A stretch of 40,083 nt of DNA. It comes from Clostridiaceae bacterium. GTDB taxonomy: Bacteria > Bacillota > Clostridia > Christensenellales > CAG-917. Under the pieces are notes generated by a model, which did not search any database, was not told where the DNA came from, and worked only from the letters and a program-made list of their open reading frames with translations. The position numbers were made by a program, and so were the translations under genes. The stretch covers positions 1 through 40,083 of the forward strand of contig JAITPR010000057.1 in the NCBI GenBank assembly GCA_031289315.1, read 5' to 3'. Shown here piece by piece: positions 8,046 to 16,655 of the stretch. The first letter of the stretch is position 1; each line of letters starts with the position of its first letter.

Positions 8046-10247
8046 TTAACCGTTTTCACCGTCCGCAACCTTATGCTCCGCGCCGCGCTCCTCGTCCGCT
8101 TGTACGTCCTTTTCCGGCACCACGCGTCCCTTACAGCCCTTCGACGTGCAAAGATATACCGCTTCCCCCTTCGACGTGCTTACGCGCATGGGCGAATTGC
8201 ACTCCGGACAAAGCGTCGGGGCAGGTATGTCCCACGATATAAAGTTACATGTGGGGTAATTTGAGCAACCGTAAAAGTTTTTACCCGCTTTTGAGCGCTT
8301 TTTTACCACGTCGCTGCCGCATAACGGACACTTGCCTACGCTTTCATTGAGCGGTTTTATGTTCTTGCACCGCGGATAGTTGGGACACGCCAAAAATTTG
8401 CCGTATCTCCCCTCTTTGATAAACATTTTCGCGCCGCACTTGTCGCACTCCACGTCGGACTCCTCACCTTGCGGACGTCTGACGGACGCCGTACTTTTCT
8501 GCGCATTGTGAAGTTCGTTTTCCAACGTGTGATAAAACTTTTCTATTATGTCCTGCCACTCTATGCCTTCCTCGGCTATCCTGTCGAGTTCGCTTTCCAG
8601 CGTCGCCGTAAAGGCAAGGTCCATGATGTCGGTAAAGAACTTCACCATATAGTCGGACACAATTTCGCCAAGCTCCGTCGGAGCTATGCTCTTACCGTCC
8701 TTTTTGGTATATTCGCGCCGACTCAAGACGGAAATTATCGTCGCGTAGGTGCTGGGACGCCCTATGCCGTTCTCCTCTAAAGCCTTTATAAGCGTGGCGT
8801 CATTGTAACGCGCGGGCGGCTTTGTAAACTTCTGTTCGCCTTTAAAGTCCACAAAATCCAATTTTTCGCCCTCCGTGAGATTGGGAATGGAAGCTATTGC
8901 GGTTTCCTCGTTGTCGGGGCTGTCCTTTTCGACCTCCGGCTTATTCTCGTCGTAAACCGCAGTGAAGCCCTTAAAGGCAATGCTTCTCCCCTTTACGGAA
9001 AATCCTAATATATGCTCCGGAATTTCCGGATTTTCCGCCTTTATTTTGACGTTGAGCGTGTTGTATATGGCGTTAGTCATTTGGCTTGCCAAATATCTTT
9101 CGTACACTAGCTTATAAAGACGGTGTTGGTCGCGCTTGATTTTCCCCTTCAAGCTGTCCGGTGTGAGTGCAAGCGATATGGGGCGTATTGCCTCGTGAGC
9201 GTCCTGCGCGTCGCTTTTGGTCTTGTAGAAGTTGGGCTTTTCCGGCGCGTAATCCTCTCCGAAATTCTCCTTGATAAAATCTAGCGTCTTATACTGGAAA
9301 TCCGGCGAAACGCGCACGCTGTCCGTCCTGATGTAGGTGACGAGCGCCGTCAAGCCCTCCCCCTCAACCTCTACGCCCTCGTAAAGCTGTTGCGCTACGC
9401 GCATGCTCTCCGGCGCGGTCATGTTCAGCTTTTGGGAAGCGTCCTGCGTCATCGTACTAGTGGTAAAGGGCGGCGCGGGGTGGGAGGCGGATTTACTGCG
9501 TTTTACGTTTTCCACCGTGTAGACGGCGGCGGGAGAAACGCAAAATTCTTTTATACGCAAGGCTTGCGCCTCCCTTTCCACCTTATACTTTTTACCGTTT
9601 ATTTCAACGAACTGTGCCGTCACGAGATTTTTTTTATTTTCCGGGGACTGATTTTCTTTGACAAGTATCACCGCCAAATTCCAGTATTCCTCCGGCACGA
9701 AATTTCTTATTTCCTTTTCGCGTTCGACTATCATCTCCAACGCCGGCGACTGCACGCGCCCCGCCGATAAGCCCTGTTTTATTTTTTTTGAGAGTATGGG
9801 GGAAATTCTGTAACCGACAAGCCTGTCCAAAACGCGCCGTGCCTGCTGCGAATTAACTAGGTTCATGTTCAACTCACGCGGTGACTCCAAAGCAGTATTG
9901 ACCGCCTTTTTAGAGATTTCATGGAACTCTATGCGTATAGCGCCGTCGGGCAATCCCAACACGTTCTTTAAATGCCACGAAATGGCTTCGCCTTCGCGGT
10001 CCGGGTCGGTGGCTAGATAGGTCGTCTCGTATTTTGAAACGGCGGACGTAAGCTTTTTTATAATATCCTGCTTTTCCGGTGTCACGATGTATTCCGGGCA
10101 GAAACGGTTTTCCACGTCTATGCCCAATGTGCGTTGAGGCAAATCGCATACGTGTCCGCTAGACGCAAGCACGGCGTAGTCGCCGCCCAGATACTTCTGA
10201 ATTGTTTTAGCCTTAGACGGCGACTCGACAATTATTAATTTCTTCAT
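8046..10247 (-). CDS. topA: DNA topoisomerase I
   Basis: Type IA topoisomerase relaxes negative supercoils. The 733-residue protein has the TOPRIM domain (LIIVESPSKAKTI with E8; D81, D83 and E85 in ATDPDREGEAISWH), the catalytic Tyr305 in VTYIRTDS, and three C-terminal four-cysteine zinc ribbons starting CDKCGAKM, CPLCGSDV and CPECNSPM, a usual Gram-positive arrangement. The ATG at 10247 fits the family start (MKKLIIVESP) and has GGGAGA upstream. A 19-residue extension to 10304 is unlikely. It is followed after four bases by trmFO. A candidate extended -10 promoter lies at about 10513-10521. Confidence 0.97.
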   Translation of the reverse strand: MKKLIIVESPSKAKTIQKYLGGDYAVLASSGHVCDLPQRTLGIDVENRFCPEYIVTPEKQDIIKKLTSAVSKYETTYLATDPDREGEAISWHLKNVLGLPDGAIRIEFHEISKKAVNTALESPRELNMNLVNSQQARRVLDRLVGYRISPILSKKIKQGLSAGRVQSPALEMIVEREKEIRNFVPEEYWNLAVILVKENQSPENKKNLVTAQFVEINGKKYKVEREAQALRIKEFCVSPAAVYTVENVKRSKSASHPAPPFTTSTMTQDASQKLNMTAPESMRVAQQLYEGVEVEGEGLTALVTYIRTDSVRVSPDFQYKTLDFIKENFGEDYAPEKPNFYKTKSDAQDAHEAIRPISLALTPDSLKGKIKRDQHRLYKLVYERYLASQMTNAIYNTLNVKIKAENPEIPEHILGFSVKGRSIAFKGFTAVYDENKPEVEKDSPDNEETAIASIPNLTEGEKLDFVDFKGEQKFTKPPARYNDATLIKALEENGIGRPSTYATIISVLSRREYTKKDGKSIAPTELGEIVSDYMVKFFTDIMDLAFTATLESELDRIAEEGIEWQDIIEKFYHTLENELHNAQKSTASVRRPQGEESDVECDKCGAKMFIKEGRYGKFLACPNYPRCKNIKPLNESVGKCPLCGSDVVKKRSKAGKNFYGCSNYPTCNFISWDIPAPTLCPECNSPMRVSTSKGEAVYLCTSKGCKGRVVPEKDVQADEERGAEHKVADGENG

Positions 10248-10406
10248 GTACTCTCCCGCCGCGTACAGCGTCCGTCGGACGCCGGTTTTTTTTAATCGCG
10301 GCAATGTTTAAAATGATTGCAAAAAGCTTAAAAAGCGCGTAAGCCGCAACGGTTTTTTCCGTCTGACGGCGCCTACAATCCTAAACAATCGCATATTTTA
10401 TTTTGG

Positions 10407-10438
10407 TGTGGAAAACCCGTGATTGCGAATTATCCACA
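10407..10438. promoter_or_regulatory. Opposed DnaA-box-like pair in the topA leader
   Basis: TTATCCACA (10430-10438) matches the DnaA-box consensus, and TGTGGAAAA (10407-10415) is a one-mismatch box in the opposite direction. Together they make the inverted repeat GTGTGG...CCACAC. They could be a DnaA-responsive site upstream of topA, or only a hairpin. A single box of this length is expected by chance at some rate. Confidence 0.3.
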
Positions 10439-10512
10439 CTCCTATTTGTTGATAAAAATTTTTACGCGCGATTTTATTGGACAATCCGCAAAATTCCGCA
10501 CTTTCAACACCT

Positions 10513-10521
10513 ATTATAGCA
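10513..10521 (-). promoter_or_regulatory. Candidate extended -10 promoter for topA-trmFO
   Basis: Reading the minus strand gives TGCTATAAT, a perfect -10 hexamer with the extended TGn motif. No good -35 is seen at 16-18 bases. It lies about 265 bases upstream of the topA ATG, between the half-palindrome at 10478 and palindromic element A. Confidence 0.45.
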
Positions 10522-10529
10522 TTTTTAGC

Positions 10530-10596
10530 GTGGGACAGCTCGCGGTGGCAAAAGATTTTCTTCGCCGGCAAGCCGTCACAGCGGATTGTATACCCC
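10530..10596. repeat. Palindromic element, copy A (after dprA)
   Basis: The copy reads GGGACAGCTCGCGGTGGC, then AAAAGATTTTC, CGCCGGCAAGCCGTCAC and AGCGGATTGTATACCCC. It begins four bases past the dprA stop on the minus strand. An extra left arm, TGGACAATCCGC, occurs at 10478-10489 and pairs with GCGGATTGTAT. Orientation is the same as copies B and F. Confidence 0.75.
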
Positions 10597-10599
10597 TTT

Positions 10600-11700
10600 T
10601 TAAAATACTGCGTAATAGTTGCCGGTAGTCTTTTCCACCACGCCCTTCATTTCCATTTCGAAAAGCACGGCGCCTAGCTCTCCCGCGGAAAGTCCCGTTT
10701 CTGCAAGAATTTCTTCAAAGTGGCTCTCACCCTTTTCCTCTAAAAACGCCGCTATGCGTTGCTCCGTAAAATTCAGCTCCGCAACGGTCGCCTTACCGGA
10801 AAGCGGCTTCGACAGTCCCAACCGTATAAATACGTCCTCCGGCTCAAGCGTCAGTACGACGTCGTTTTTCATGTCGCGCAAAAGCTTGTTGCTTCCCGCG
10901 CCCGACGATTGGTTTATCATTGTCGGTACGACGAAAATTTCTCTGCCCTGCTCGGACGCGTGGCGAACCGTGTTTAAGGAACCGCTTTTTTCGCCGGCTT
11001 CCGGCAGAAACACGCCCTCCGACAGTCCGCTAACTATGCGGTTGCGCTCCGGAAAGTGGTATGTAAGCGGTTTTTCTCCCAACGGATACTCGCTTACGAT
11101 TGCGCCGCCGCCGTCCAAAATACTAGCCGCCAGCCCGGCGTTTTCCGCCGGATAGGTCGTGTCTAAGCCGCAGCCCAACACCGCCACGGTTATTCCGCCC
11201 TCCGCAACCGCCGCCGCGTGCGCGGAGGAATCTACACCTCTTGCCAGTCCGCTTACCACCGTAAGCCCCGCGCGGACGAACTCCTTGGAAAATTGCTCCG
11301 CCACCTTTTCCGCGTATCTGGACGGCTTGCGCGGTCCCACCACGGCTATGGCACGGTTTCGTAGCACCTTAGGCTCGCCCTTTACAAACAACAAAACCGG
11401 CGCGTCCGTTACGCCCTTTAACTGCTCCGGAAAGTCGGCGTCGTAGCGCCCCACCGCGATTATTCCGCGACGGTTAAGTTCTCTCACGTCTTGCTTCAAC
11501 GTGCTTAGCTTGTTGCGCATCTCCGCGTAGCCGACGTCGCCCGCCACGTTTATTATTTCCTTCTTTAACGCCTCGAAACGCTCCGTAAGAAGCCCCGGCT
11601 CCTCGGTAAGCTCCAAAAGTCGCGACCGCCTTTTCGCGGAAAATCCGCTTATCAACGCCAGCCACAAAACGGCAAGCTGATTTTCGTTATAGTCGTACAT
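10600..11700 (-). CDS. dprA: DNA-processing protein DprA
   Basis: DprA binds incoming single-stranded DNA and loads RecA during natural transformation; it is also conserved in bacteria not known to be competent. The 366-residue protein has an N-terminal helical region, a Rossmann-like core with SGLARGVDSSAHAAA, AVLGCGLDTTYPAEN, FPERNRIVSGLSEGV and GSLNTVRHASEQGRE, and a C-terminal winged-helix-like region (about 305-366). This is full length. The start at 11700 has AGAGGA very close to the ATG. It sits between comM and topA, a common arrangement. Palindromic element A follows its stop directly. Confidence 0.95.
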   Translation of the reverse strand: MYDYNENQLAVLWLALISGFSAKRRSRLLELTEEPGLLTERFEALKKEIINVAGDVGYAEMRNKLSTLKQDVRELNRRGIIAVGRYDADFPEQLKGVTDAPVLLFVKGEPKVLRNRAIAVVGPRKPSRYAEKVAEQFSKEFVRAGLTVVSGLARGVDSSAHAAAVAEGGITVAVLGCGLDTTYPAENAGLAASILDGGGAIVSEYPLGEKPLTYHFPERNRIVSGLSEGVFLPEAGEKSGSLNTVRHASEQGREIFVVPTMINQSSGAGSNKLLRDMKNDVVLTLEPEDVFIRLGLSKPLSGKATVAELNFTEQRIAAFLEEKGESHFEEILAETGLSAGELGAVLFEMEMKGVVEKTTGNYYAVF

Positions 11701-11930
11701 GTTCCTCTTATTCCGCAGCGGTATACCGCGCGGACGGCTTAAAATATTTTATCGATTTGCGTCGGTACGGTTAAGTATCGGCGGGCAGACGGGTTTGCAA
11801 CCCAGCGGTTCGCGTTGTGGAGAGTCGGTACGCGCATGGACGGTCAAGAACGGTTTTCACCTTTTGAATGCCGCAGACCGGAAAAAACCATTAGGTTTTG
11901 TTTACGGTTTGCGTCGGTAGAATTTCCGCC

Positions 11931-13463
11931 CTACGCGTTGTATTTTCTGTCCAAAGAGCGGTACTGGATGGCTTCCGCGACATGCTTAGGCAGTATGTCC
12001 TTCGCGCCCTCCAAATCGGCTATCGTACGCGCGACCTTAAGCACTCTGGTAGCTCCGCGCGCAGACATATTGAGCCGTTGAAACGCGCGATCTAAAAGCC
12101 TTTCGCCGTCCGTGTCCAAACCGCAGTATTTCTTTATCATGGAGTTGCTCATCTCTGCGTTCATAGATATGCCGTCGGTGGCAAAGCGCGCCCGCTGAAC
12201 CTCTCTGGCGTGGTTTGCGCGCACCTTTATAGCGGCGGAGTTTTCGCCGTCGCCGCCTCCGCGCAATTCCACGTAGGTTATGCCGTCCACCTCTATCTGC
12301 AAATCTATTCTGTCCATCAAGGGACCTGACAGCTTTGATAAGTAATTATGTATCTGCGTAGCCGTACACCTGCATTCCGCCGTCTTAGAGCCGTAATTGC
12401 CGCAAGGACACGGGTTCATAGAGGCTATGAGTACAAAATTGGCGGGGTAATCCACCGTACGCTGCACGCGCGCCACGGTAACCCGCCTGTCCTCAAGCGG
12501 CTGACGCAACGCCTCTAGCACTGCGCGCGGGTACTCCGGCATTTCATCTAAAAACAGCACGCCCAAATTGGCAAGGCTCACCTCTCCCGGCTTGCTTTTC
12601 ATGCCGCCGCCCACAATCGTGGGAACCGTCGTGGTATGGTGCGGGGTTCTGAACGGACGTGATGTGACTATGCCCTTTTCCGCGTCCAAAATACCCGCTA
12701 TGCTGTGTATCTTAGTTATCTCTATGGCTTCTTTGAAGGTGAGGTCTGGCATGATGCCGGGTACGCACCGTGCAAGCATGGTTTTACCGGCTCCGGGAGG
12801 TCCCGTCATGATGACGTTGTGTCCTCCGGAAACGGCTATTTCCAAACCGCGCTTGGCAAAAAGCTGTCCCTTAACCTCGGAAAAGTCCGCACCCAACACA
12901 AACGAGTTCACGGCGGCGTCGAAGCTGCGTCCCACAACCGGCGAAAATTCCCCGGTTCCGTTTATAAGCGCCACGACGTCCGACAAGCTGTCCACCGCGT
13001 ATACCTCGGCGTTTTCGATATAGCCCGCCTCAACCGCGTTCCCGGACGGCACCACGAAACGCGTGTGTCCGTTCTGTACCGCGGAAATCAGCACCGGCAT
13101 TACGCCGTCTATTTTTCTCACGCCGCCGTCTAAGGACAATTCGCCCAAAAAAACAAAATCCTTATATCCGCGTCCCGTTACCTGCTCCGACGCGGCAAGC
13201 ATGGCGACGGCTATCGCCAAATCAAACCACGGTCCGTCCTTTTTCAGGTCGGCGGGGGCAAGGTTTACGGTAACGCGCTTTATGGGGTACATGAAGCCGC
13301 TGTTCTTAATGGCGGAACGTATCCTTTCTTTGGACTCTTTTATAGCCGTACCCGCCAACCCGACTATATCTACGACGGGTAACCCGGCGTTTATATCCAC
13401 TTCGATTTCTACTTCCGCACCATTGAGCCCGATGAGCGCGTAACTTTTTACTTTAGCCAGCAT
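11931..13463 (-). CDS. comM: ComM/YifB-family Mg-chelatase-like AAA+ ATPase
   Basis: ComM is a hexameric helicase that promotes branch migration when transformed DNA is integrated (shown in proteobacteria). The 510-residue protein has the ChlI-like N-terminal domain (SYALIGLNGAEVEIEVDI), Walker A GPPGAGKT (221-228), Walker B GVLFLDEMPEY, the conserved cysteines in MNPCPCGNYG and ECRC, and the C-terminal domain ending at the processed-helicase region SARGATRVLKVARTIADLEG. The ATG at 13463 follows AAGGA at 8 bases. It appears to head the minus-strand run with dprA next, although a 230-base spacer separates them. Confidence 0.95.
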   Translation of the reverse strand: MLAKVKSYALIGLNGAEVEIEVDINAGLPVVDIVGLAGTAIKESKERIRSAIKNSGFMYPIKRVTVNLAPADLKKDGPWFDLAIAVAMLAASEQVTGRGYKDFVFLGELSLDGGVRKIDGVMPVLISAVQNGHTRFVVPSGNAVEAGYIENAEVYAVDSLSDVVALINGTGEFSPVVGRSFDAAVNSFVLGADFSEVKGQLFAKRGLEIAVSGGHNVIMTGPPGAGKTMLARCVPGIMPDLTFKEAIEITKIHSIAGILDAEKGIVTSRPFRTPHHTTTVPTIVGGGMKSKPGEVSLANLGVLFLDEMPEYPRAVLEALRQPLEDRRVTVARVQRTVDYPANFVLIASMNPCPCGNYGSKTAECRCTATQIHNYLSKLSGPLMDRIDLQIEVDGITYVELRGGGDGENSAAIKVRANHAREVQRARFATDGISMNAEMSNSMIKKYCGLDTDGERLLDRAFQRLNMSARGATRVLKVARTIADLEGAKDILPKHVAEAIQYRSLDRKYNA

Positions 13464-13527
13464 GGTTTAAATCCTTATATATACACGCACGTATACGTAT
13501 ACATGCGACACACATACGCGCATTTTA

Positions 13528-13554
13528 ATTATAGCGTGATTTTCACAAAATCAA
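13528..13554 (-). promoter_or_regulatory. Candidate promoter and operator upstream of comM
   Basis: On the minus strand TTGATT and a perfect TATAAT are separated by 15 bases, about 65 bases from the comM ATG. The perfect inverted repeat TGATTTT-GTG-AAAATCA (13537-13553) overlaps the -35 and spacer, which is where a repressor would bind. The short spacer weakens the promoter call. Confidence 0.4.
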
Positions 13555-13685
13555 GCGTTCCGCACAACAAATTTTTATTTTTTTGTCAAGCACCCTATTT
13601 TTTGGATTTTTCGCCACTCAAACAGCCGTGATTTCACCCTAGTACAGTCGTGATGCGGGGGCTTCGGCGTGTTTCACCGTTCATT

Positions 13686-14294
13686 TCAATCCTGCACGTC
13701 CAACGGTTTGTCCTTGAAAAAATATTTTTTATCCTTTTCGCCAATCTCACGAATAACCCGGCAAGGTACTCCGAAAGCCACGACATTCGCCGGGACGTCG
13801 TTCGTCACCACGCTCCCCGCGCCGATTACCGAGTTGTCGCCGATGCTCACGCCGGGCATAATCTGAACACCAGACCCAATCCAAACGTTTTTGCCTATGC
13901 GTACCGGAAGATTATATACGTAGTTGTGTTCGCGCAGTATCGGTAAAATCGGGTGTCCCGACGTGCAAATAACCACGTTGGGCGCAATTAAGCAATCGTC
14001 GCCGACGTAAATGTCCGCGTCGTCCACAAACGTCACGTTGGAGTTACAATAAATTCCGCTCCCGAAATGTACGTTATGCCCTCCCCAGTTTGCGTTTAGC
14101 GGCGTTTCAATATGGCAACCCGCACCGATTTCCGCAAACATTTCTTTAAGCAGTTTTTGCCGCTTATCCTGCTCTGTGGGACGGGTGGTGTTGTAGTCGT
14201 ACAGTTTATTTTGATAGGCAAACTGATTTCCCATCAACGCCGGGTCGTCATAATGATACGGAAGCCCTCTTTCTTTTCTCTCTTTGTTGGTCAC
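13686..14294 (-). CDS. Maltose/galactoside O-acetyltransferase-like hexapeptide transferase
   Basis: This 202-residue left-handed beta-helix acetyltransferase uses acetyl-CoA to acetylate a sugar or similar acceptor. The N-terminal maltose-acetyltransferase motif (LPYHYDDPALMGNQFAYQNK) is followed by hexapeptide repeats with the catalytic His in VICTSGHPILP and the C-terminal coils VWIGSGVQIMPGVSIGDNSV. Length is normal for Maa/LacA-type enzymes (about 185-205). The start is GTG at 14294, 9 bases after a perfect AGGAGG. It appears to be a single-gene unit. Substrate cannot be told from sequence. Confidence 0.9.
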   Translation of the reverse strand: MTNKERKERGLPYHYDDPALMGNQFAYQNKLYDYNTTRPTEQDKRQKLLKEMFAEIGAGCHIETPLNANWGGHNVHFGSGIYCNSNVTFVDDADIYVGDDCLIAPNVVICTSGHPILPILREHNYVYNLPVRIGKNVWIGSGVQIMPGVSIGDNSVIGAGSVVTNDVPANVVAFGVPCRVIREIGEKDKKYFFKDKPLDVQD

Positions 14295-14389
14295 AATGTG
14301 TTACCTCCTAAGGGTTTGACAATCGTATTATATAACCAAATCGGCTCACGGTCAATTTATTTGGGTATGGACAAGGCGGGGCGCGGTAG

Positions 14390-14580
14390 CCCTACTTTAT
14401 GCGCGTTGCATGGGAGGCTGTTGCACACACACACACCCTACTTTATGCGCGTTGCATGGGAGGCTGTTGCCGTTATACCGCTTTATGCGCATTGCGTGGG
14501 GGTGGAGCGATGTCACGCTTATAGGTGCTTCTAAAGTAACATTGACGCCATACCGCTTTATACGCGTTGCATGGGGAGTG
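14390..14580. repeat. Intergenic repeat cluster with motif CTTTATGCGCGTTGCATGGG
   Basis: The motif occurs four times at about 14393, 14439, 14480 and 14554. The first two units are identical over about 35 bases and are separated by a short (AC)n run. A reverse-complement copy opens the window at positions 1-19. The cluster lies between the acetyltransferase start and the DUF6273-like gene's end. It has no coding potential of its own. Confidence 0.75.
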
Positions 14581-14596
14581 GCGTAAGGGGCTAGAC

Positions 14597-14636
14597 TCCC
14601 ATAAGGGGACCTTTCGACTGCGCTCAAGGTGACAGG
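14597..14636. repeat. Dispersed GACTGCGCTCAAGGTGACA-type repeat
   Basis: The segment around CGACTGCGCTCAAGGTGACA (14613 on) is the kind of short repeat that produces spurious 'CHLERSR' peptides when translated from the other strand. Related pieces lie near 128 and 15988 in this window. It is non-coding. Confidence 0.6.
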
Positions 14637-14690
14637 ATAAAGAAACCGTTCCTATAGGGTGACAGTAGGCGGGACTTGTGCCATGCGCTA

Positions 14691-14795
14691 AAGGGTTACA
14701 ATCTACGCAAGCCGCACGTATACATGGTAGTCCTTTATGCGGTCGGGAATGGGCTTCCACGTTACAACCTACGTAAGCCGCACGTATATACATGG
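14691..14795. repeat. 66-bp tandem duplication of the DUF6273-like gene's 3' end
   Basis: GTTACAATCTACGCAAGCCG near 14694 recurs as GTTACAACCTACGTAAGCCG at 14760, with CACGTATACATGG-type continuation in both. The right unit contains the stop and the last residues (YVRLT). Read on the minus strand, the left unit gives YVRLA and a stop, so it is a second copy of the gene's end. Confidence 0.8.
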
Positions 14796-15764
14796 GCGCA
14801 CGCCGATATTGTTGTAGCACACGCAGTCATAGTATTCGCCGACGTGGATATACCCTACGATGTCCATGTAAGCCACGGAGCGACTCCCTCCCCTACCGCG
14901 GTTCCTTAGCCACCACCAGCTACAGCCGCGCCGTTCGCCGTCTATAGTCAAGTATCCGTCAAGGTCGTCGTTATCTGCGTCATTGTATTCAAGACCGTCC
15001 TTGTAACCATCTATATATATCTTTTTTAAATTTTCAGTCCTGTTTAACTCTCTCAACCAATCGCTGGCAACCGCGCGGCGTTTGGGGTCATGGCGCTCCG
15101 TCCCGAAGCTGTCGCTATAAACTTTAAATTCTAACGTGTTCATCAAAAACACATAGTCCATAGCCGCGGAACATGTTTCGTTGTCGGTACGCTCTAATCT
15201 TTCGTCCTCATCTCTTGAGCTGTCTACTTCGTTGTCGTAGTTGAAGGCGGGTATTCCGTCCTCATCTCTTGAGCTGTCTACTCCGTTGCCGTAGTTGAGG
15301 TTGGGTATAATGTATTTTTCCCTTTCCTCCTCCGTTAGCTCGGAAAAAGCCGTGTCGTAAAACGATTTATCGGAATCGGAATATTGCTCCAATGTTTTCC
15401 ACCTATCATTCCCGTCCGCAATTTTATCCCCGTTTAACCACGCCCTGATGTCGCTGTTTTTCCAGTTAATAATCACATCCTGATCATGATACGGAACACA
15501 ATCTAATATGCGTTCCGCCATAAGAAATGCGGTTTTCTCATTTGCTTCGTTGACGGCTATGTCAATCACACGCCAAATTATCGGCAGTTCCTCACCGTTT
15601 TTACCTTGCGGATACTTCCCGAACCGCACATAATCTATGCCCGTATTGTCGTATTCTAGATATTTCGGTTTCTCGTGTTCTTTAAGCAGATAGGGTTTAA
15701 TTTTTGCCTCATGCTCCGGCTCGAACGCCGCCTCGTCACCGCCGGATTGCGATTTTTTTAACAT
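14769..15764 (-). CDS. DUF6273-like protein
   Basis: The function of this 331-residue protein is unknown. The first 40 residues are polar with no signal peptide. Then comes the pattern VRFGKYPQG...LPIIWRVIDI...AFLMAERILDC...SDIRAWLNGD, typical of DUF6273 proteins, and the end of the same domain, GCSWWWLRNRGRGGSRSVAY followed by GVRPCIYVRLT. The two halves are separated by an acidic insert with an exact 18-residue tandem repeat (NYGNGVDSSRDEDG, then NYDNEVDSSRDEDE). AAAGGAG lies 12 bases before the ATG at 15764, and a good promoter is placed just upstream. The absence of a secretion signal is notable since many relatives are extracellular or fused to other domains. Confidence 0.75.
   Translation of the reverse strand: MLKKSQSGGDEAAFEPEHEAKIKPYLLKEHEKPKYLEYDNTGIDYVRFGKYPQGKNGEELPIIWRVIDIAVNEANEKTAFLMAERILDCVPYHDQDVIINWKNSDIRAWLNGDKIADGNDRWKTLEQYSDSDKSFYDTAFSELTEEEREKYIIPNLNYGNGVDSSRDEDGIPAFNYDNEVDSSRDEDERLERTDNETCSAAMDYVFLMNTLEFKVYSDSFGTERHDPKRRAVASDWLRELNRTENLKKIYIDGYKDGLEYNDADNDDLDGYLTIDGERRGCSWWWLRNRGRGGSRSVAYMDIVGYIHVGEYYDCVCYNNIGVRPCIYVRLT
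15203..15310 (-). repeat. 54-bp coding tandem duplication
   Basis: CGTCCTCATCTCTTGAGCTG occurs at 15203 and again at 15257, an exact 54-base (18-codon) period inside the DUF6273-like gene. The near identity of the two units indicates a recent in-frame duplication. Confidence 0.85.
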
Positions 15765-15798
15765 TGTATTTGCGGCTCCTTTTATTGTTTTTGCTATG

Positions 15799-15827
15799 AT
15801 TATACCATGGAAAAGTCACTCTGTCTA
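15799..15827 (-). promoter_or_regulatory. Sigma-A-type promoter for the DUF6273-like gene
   Basis: On the minus strand TAGACA and TATAAT are separated by 17 bases, and the -10 has a TG extension (TGGTATAAT). The -10 lies 35 bases upstream of the ATG at 15764. Confidence 0.7.
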
Positions 15828-16052
15828 TAGGCGTTTTATACCGGGTGCAGACTGGGGGGCGTCGATTTTAATGTGGGGGCGTCGCCGTGGACTGGAAAAG
15901 TGCGGCTTCGGACATAGACCCGTTCGCACCGGAGGTTGCGGCACATAGCCGCGCCCCCGCTCCGAGTGACGGTAGGCGCTGAATTTGCGCCTTACGCTCA
16001 AGGTGACAGTACTACGGCAAAATACGCCGTTTGCTCGTTGAATTGAACACGC

Positions 16053-16466
16053 CTAACCTTTGAGTCTAAACGCGTTGGGAAGAAGCTCCGCCAACGTGAA
16101 GCATTTATATTCATTTGTGCTTTTTGCGCAAATCACCGTGAAGTCCTCACCGCAAAACTCCGCCAACACCTGCCTGCACGCACCGCACGGAGTTATCACC
16201 GCCGCCGGTGGCTTCCCCGCATCTCCTCCCGCAAGCGCCAACGCCGTAAAATCTCCGGCACCCGCCGACACGGCGTTAAAAACCGCCACCCTTTCGGCGC
16301 AAACCGTAAGCCCATAGGAGGCGTTTTCCACATTACTGCCCCAAAAAATTCTGCCGTCCGCGCAAAGCAATGCCGCTCCCACCGCAAAGCCGCCGTATTT
16401 ATCGTAGGCGTTTTCACGCGCTTTTAACGCGTTTTCTATCAGTTTTTCCGTCGCCGTCTTATCCAT
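16053..16466 (-). CDS. cdd: Cytidine deaminase
   Basis: Homotetrameric zinc enzyme that deaminates cytidine and deoxycytidine to uridine in pyrimidine salvage. The 137-residue protein has the substrate strand FAVGAALLC, GSNVENASYGLTVCAE with zinc ligand C56 and the proton-shuttle E58, and PCGACRQVLAEF with ligands C94 and C97. The length is typical of the small tetrameric class. The ATG at 16466 is preceded by AAAGGA. It is divergent from the phosphodiesterase gene; a palindrome in the shared 287-base spacer could serve either. Confidence 0.95.
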   Translation of the reverse strand: MDKTATEKLIENALKARENAYDKYGGFAVGAALLCADGRIFWGSNVENASYGLTVCAERVAVFNAVSAGAGDFTALALAGGDAGKPPAAVITPCGACRQVLAEFCGEDFTVICAKSTNEYKCFTLAELLPNAFRLKG

Positions 16467-16601
16467 AAATCCGTCCGTCCTTTAAATTTAGCCTTTTAAC
16501 CGCCGGTTTAACGCCTTTGTCTATTATGATACCACAAAACACCTTCCGAAAACAACACTATGCCAAAAAAACTTTATGTTAAATCAACAATTACGCCCTT
16601 T

Positions 16602-16616
16602 TGTGATATTGTCACA
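16602..16616. promoter_or_regulatory. Candidate operator TGTGA-N5-TCACA
   Basis: A perfect 5+5 inverted repeat with a five-base centre (TATTG) lies between the divergent cdd and phosphodiesterase genes, 40 bases upstream of the -35 of the latter. It resembles Rex or CRP/FNR-family half sites (TTGTGA/TCACA), but those normally have a six-base centre. Confidence 0.35.
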
Positions 16617-16655
16617 TACGGGCGAAAATTAAATCGGCAATGCGGAAAATTTATA

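Noticed and set aside
11740..11780. Possible further palindromic element around AAAATATTTTATC downstream of comM
   Set aside because: Only the central core matches; neither arm is recognisable.
14473..14820. 115-residue minus-strand frame containing CHLERSRKVPLW
   Set aside because: This peptide is the known signature of spurious translation of a short dispersed repeat; the frame consists entirely of repeats.
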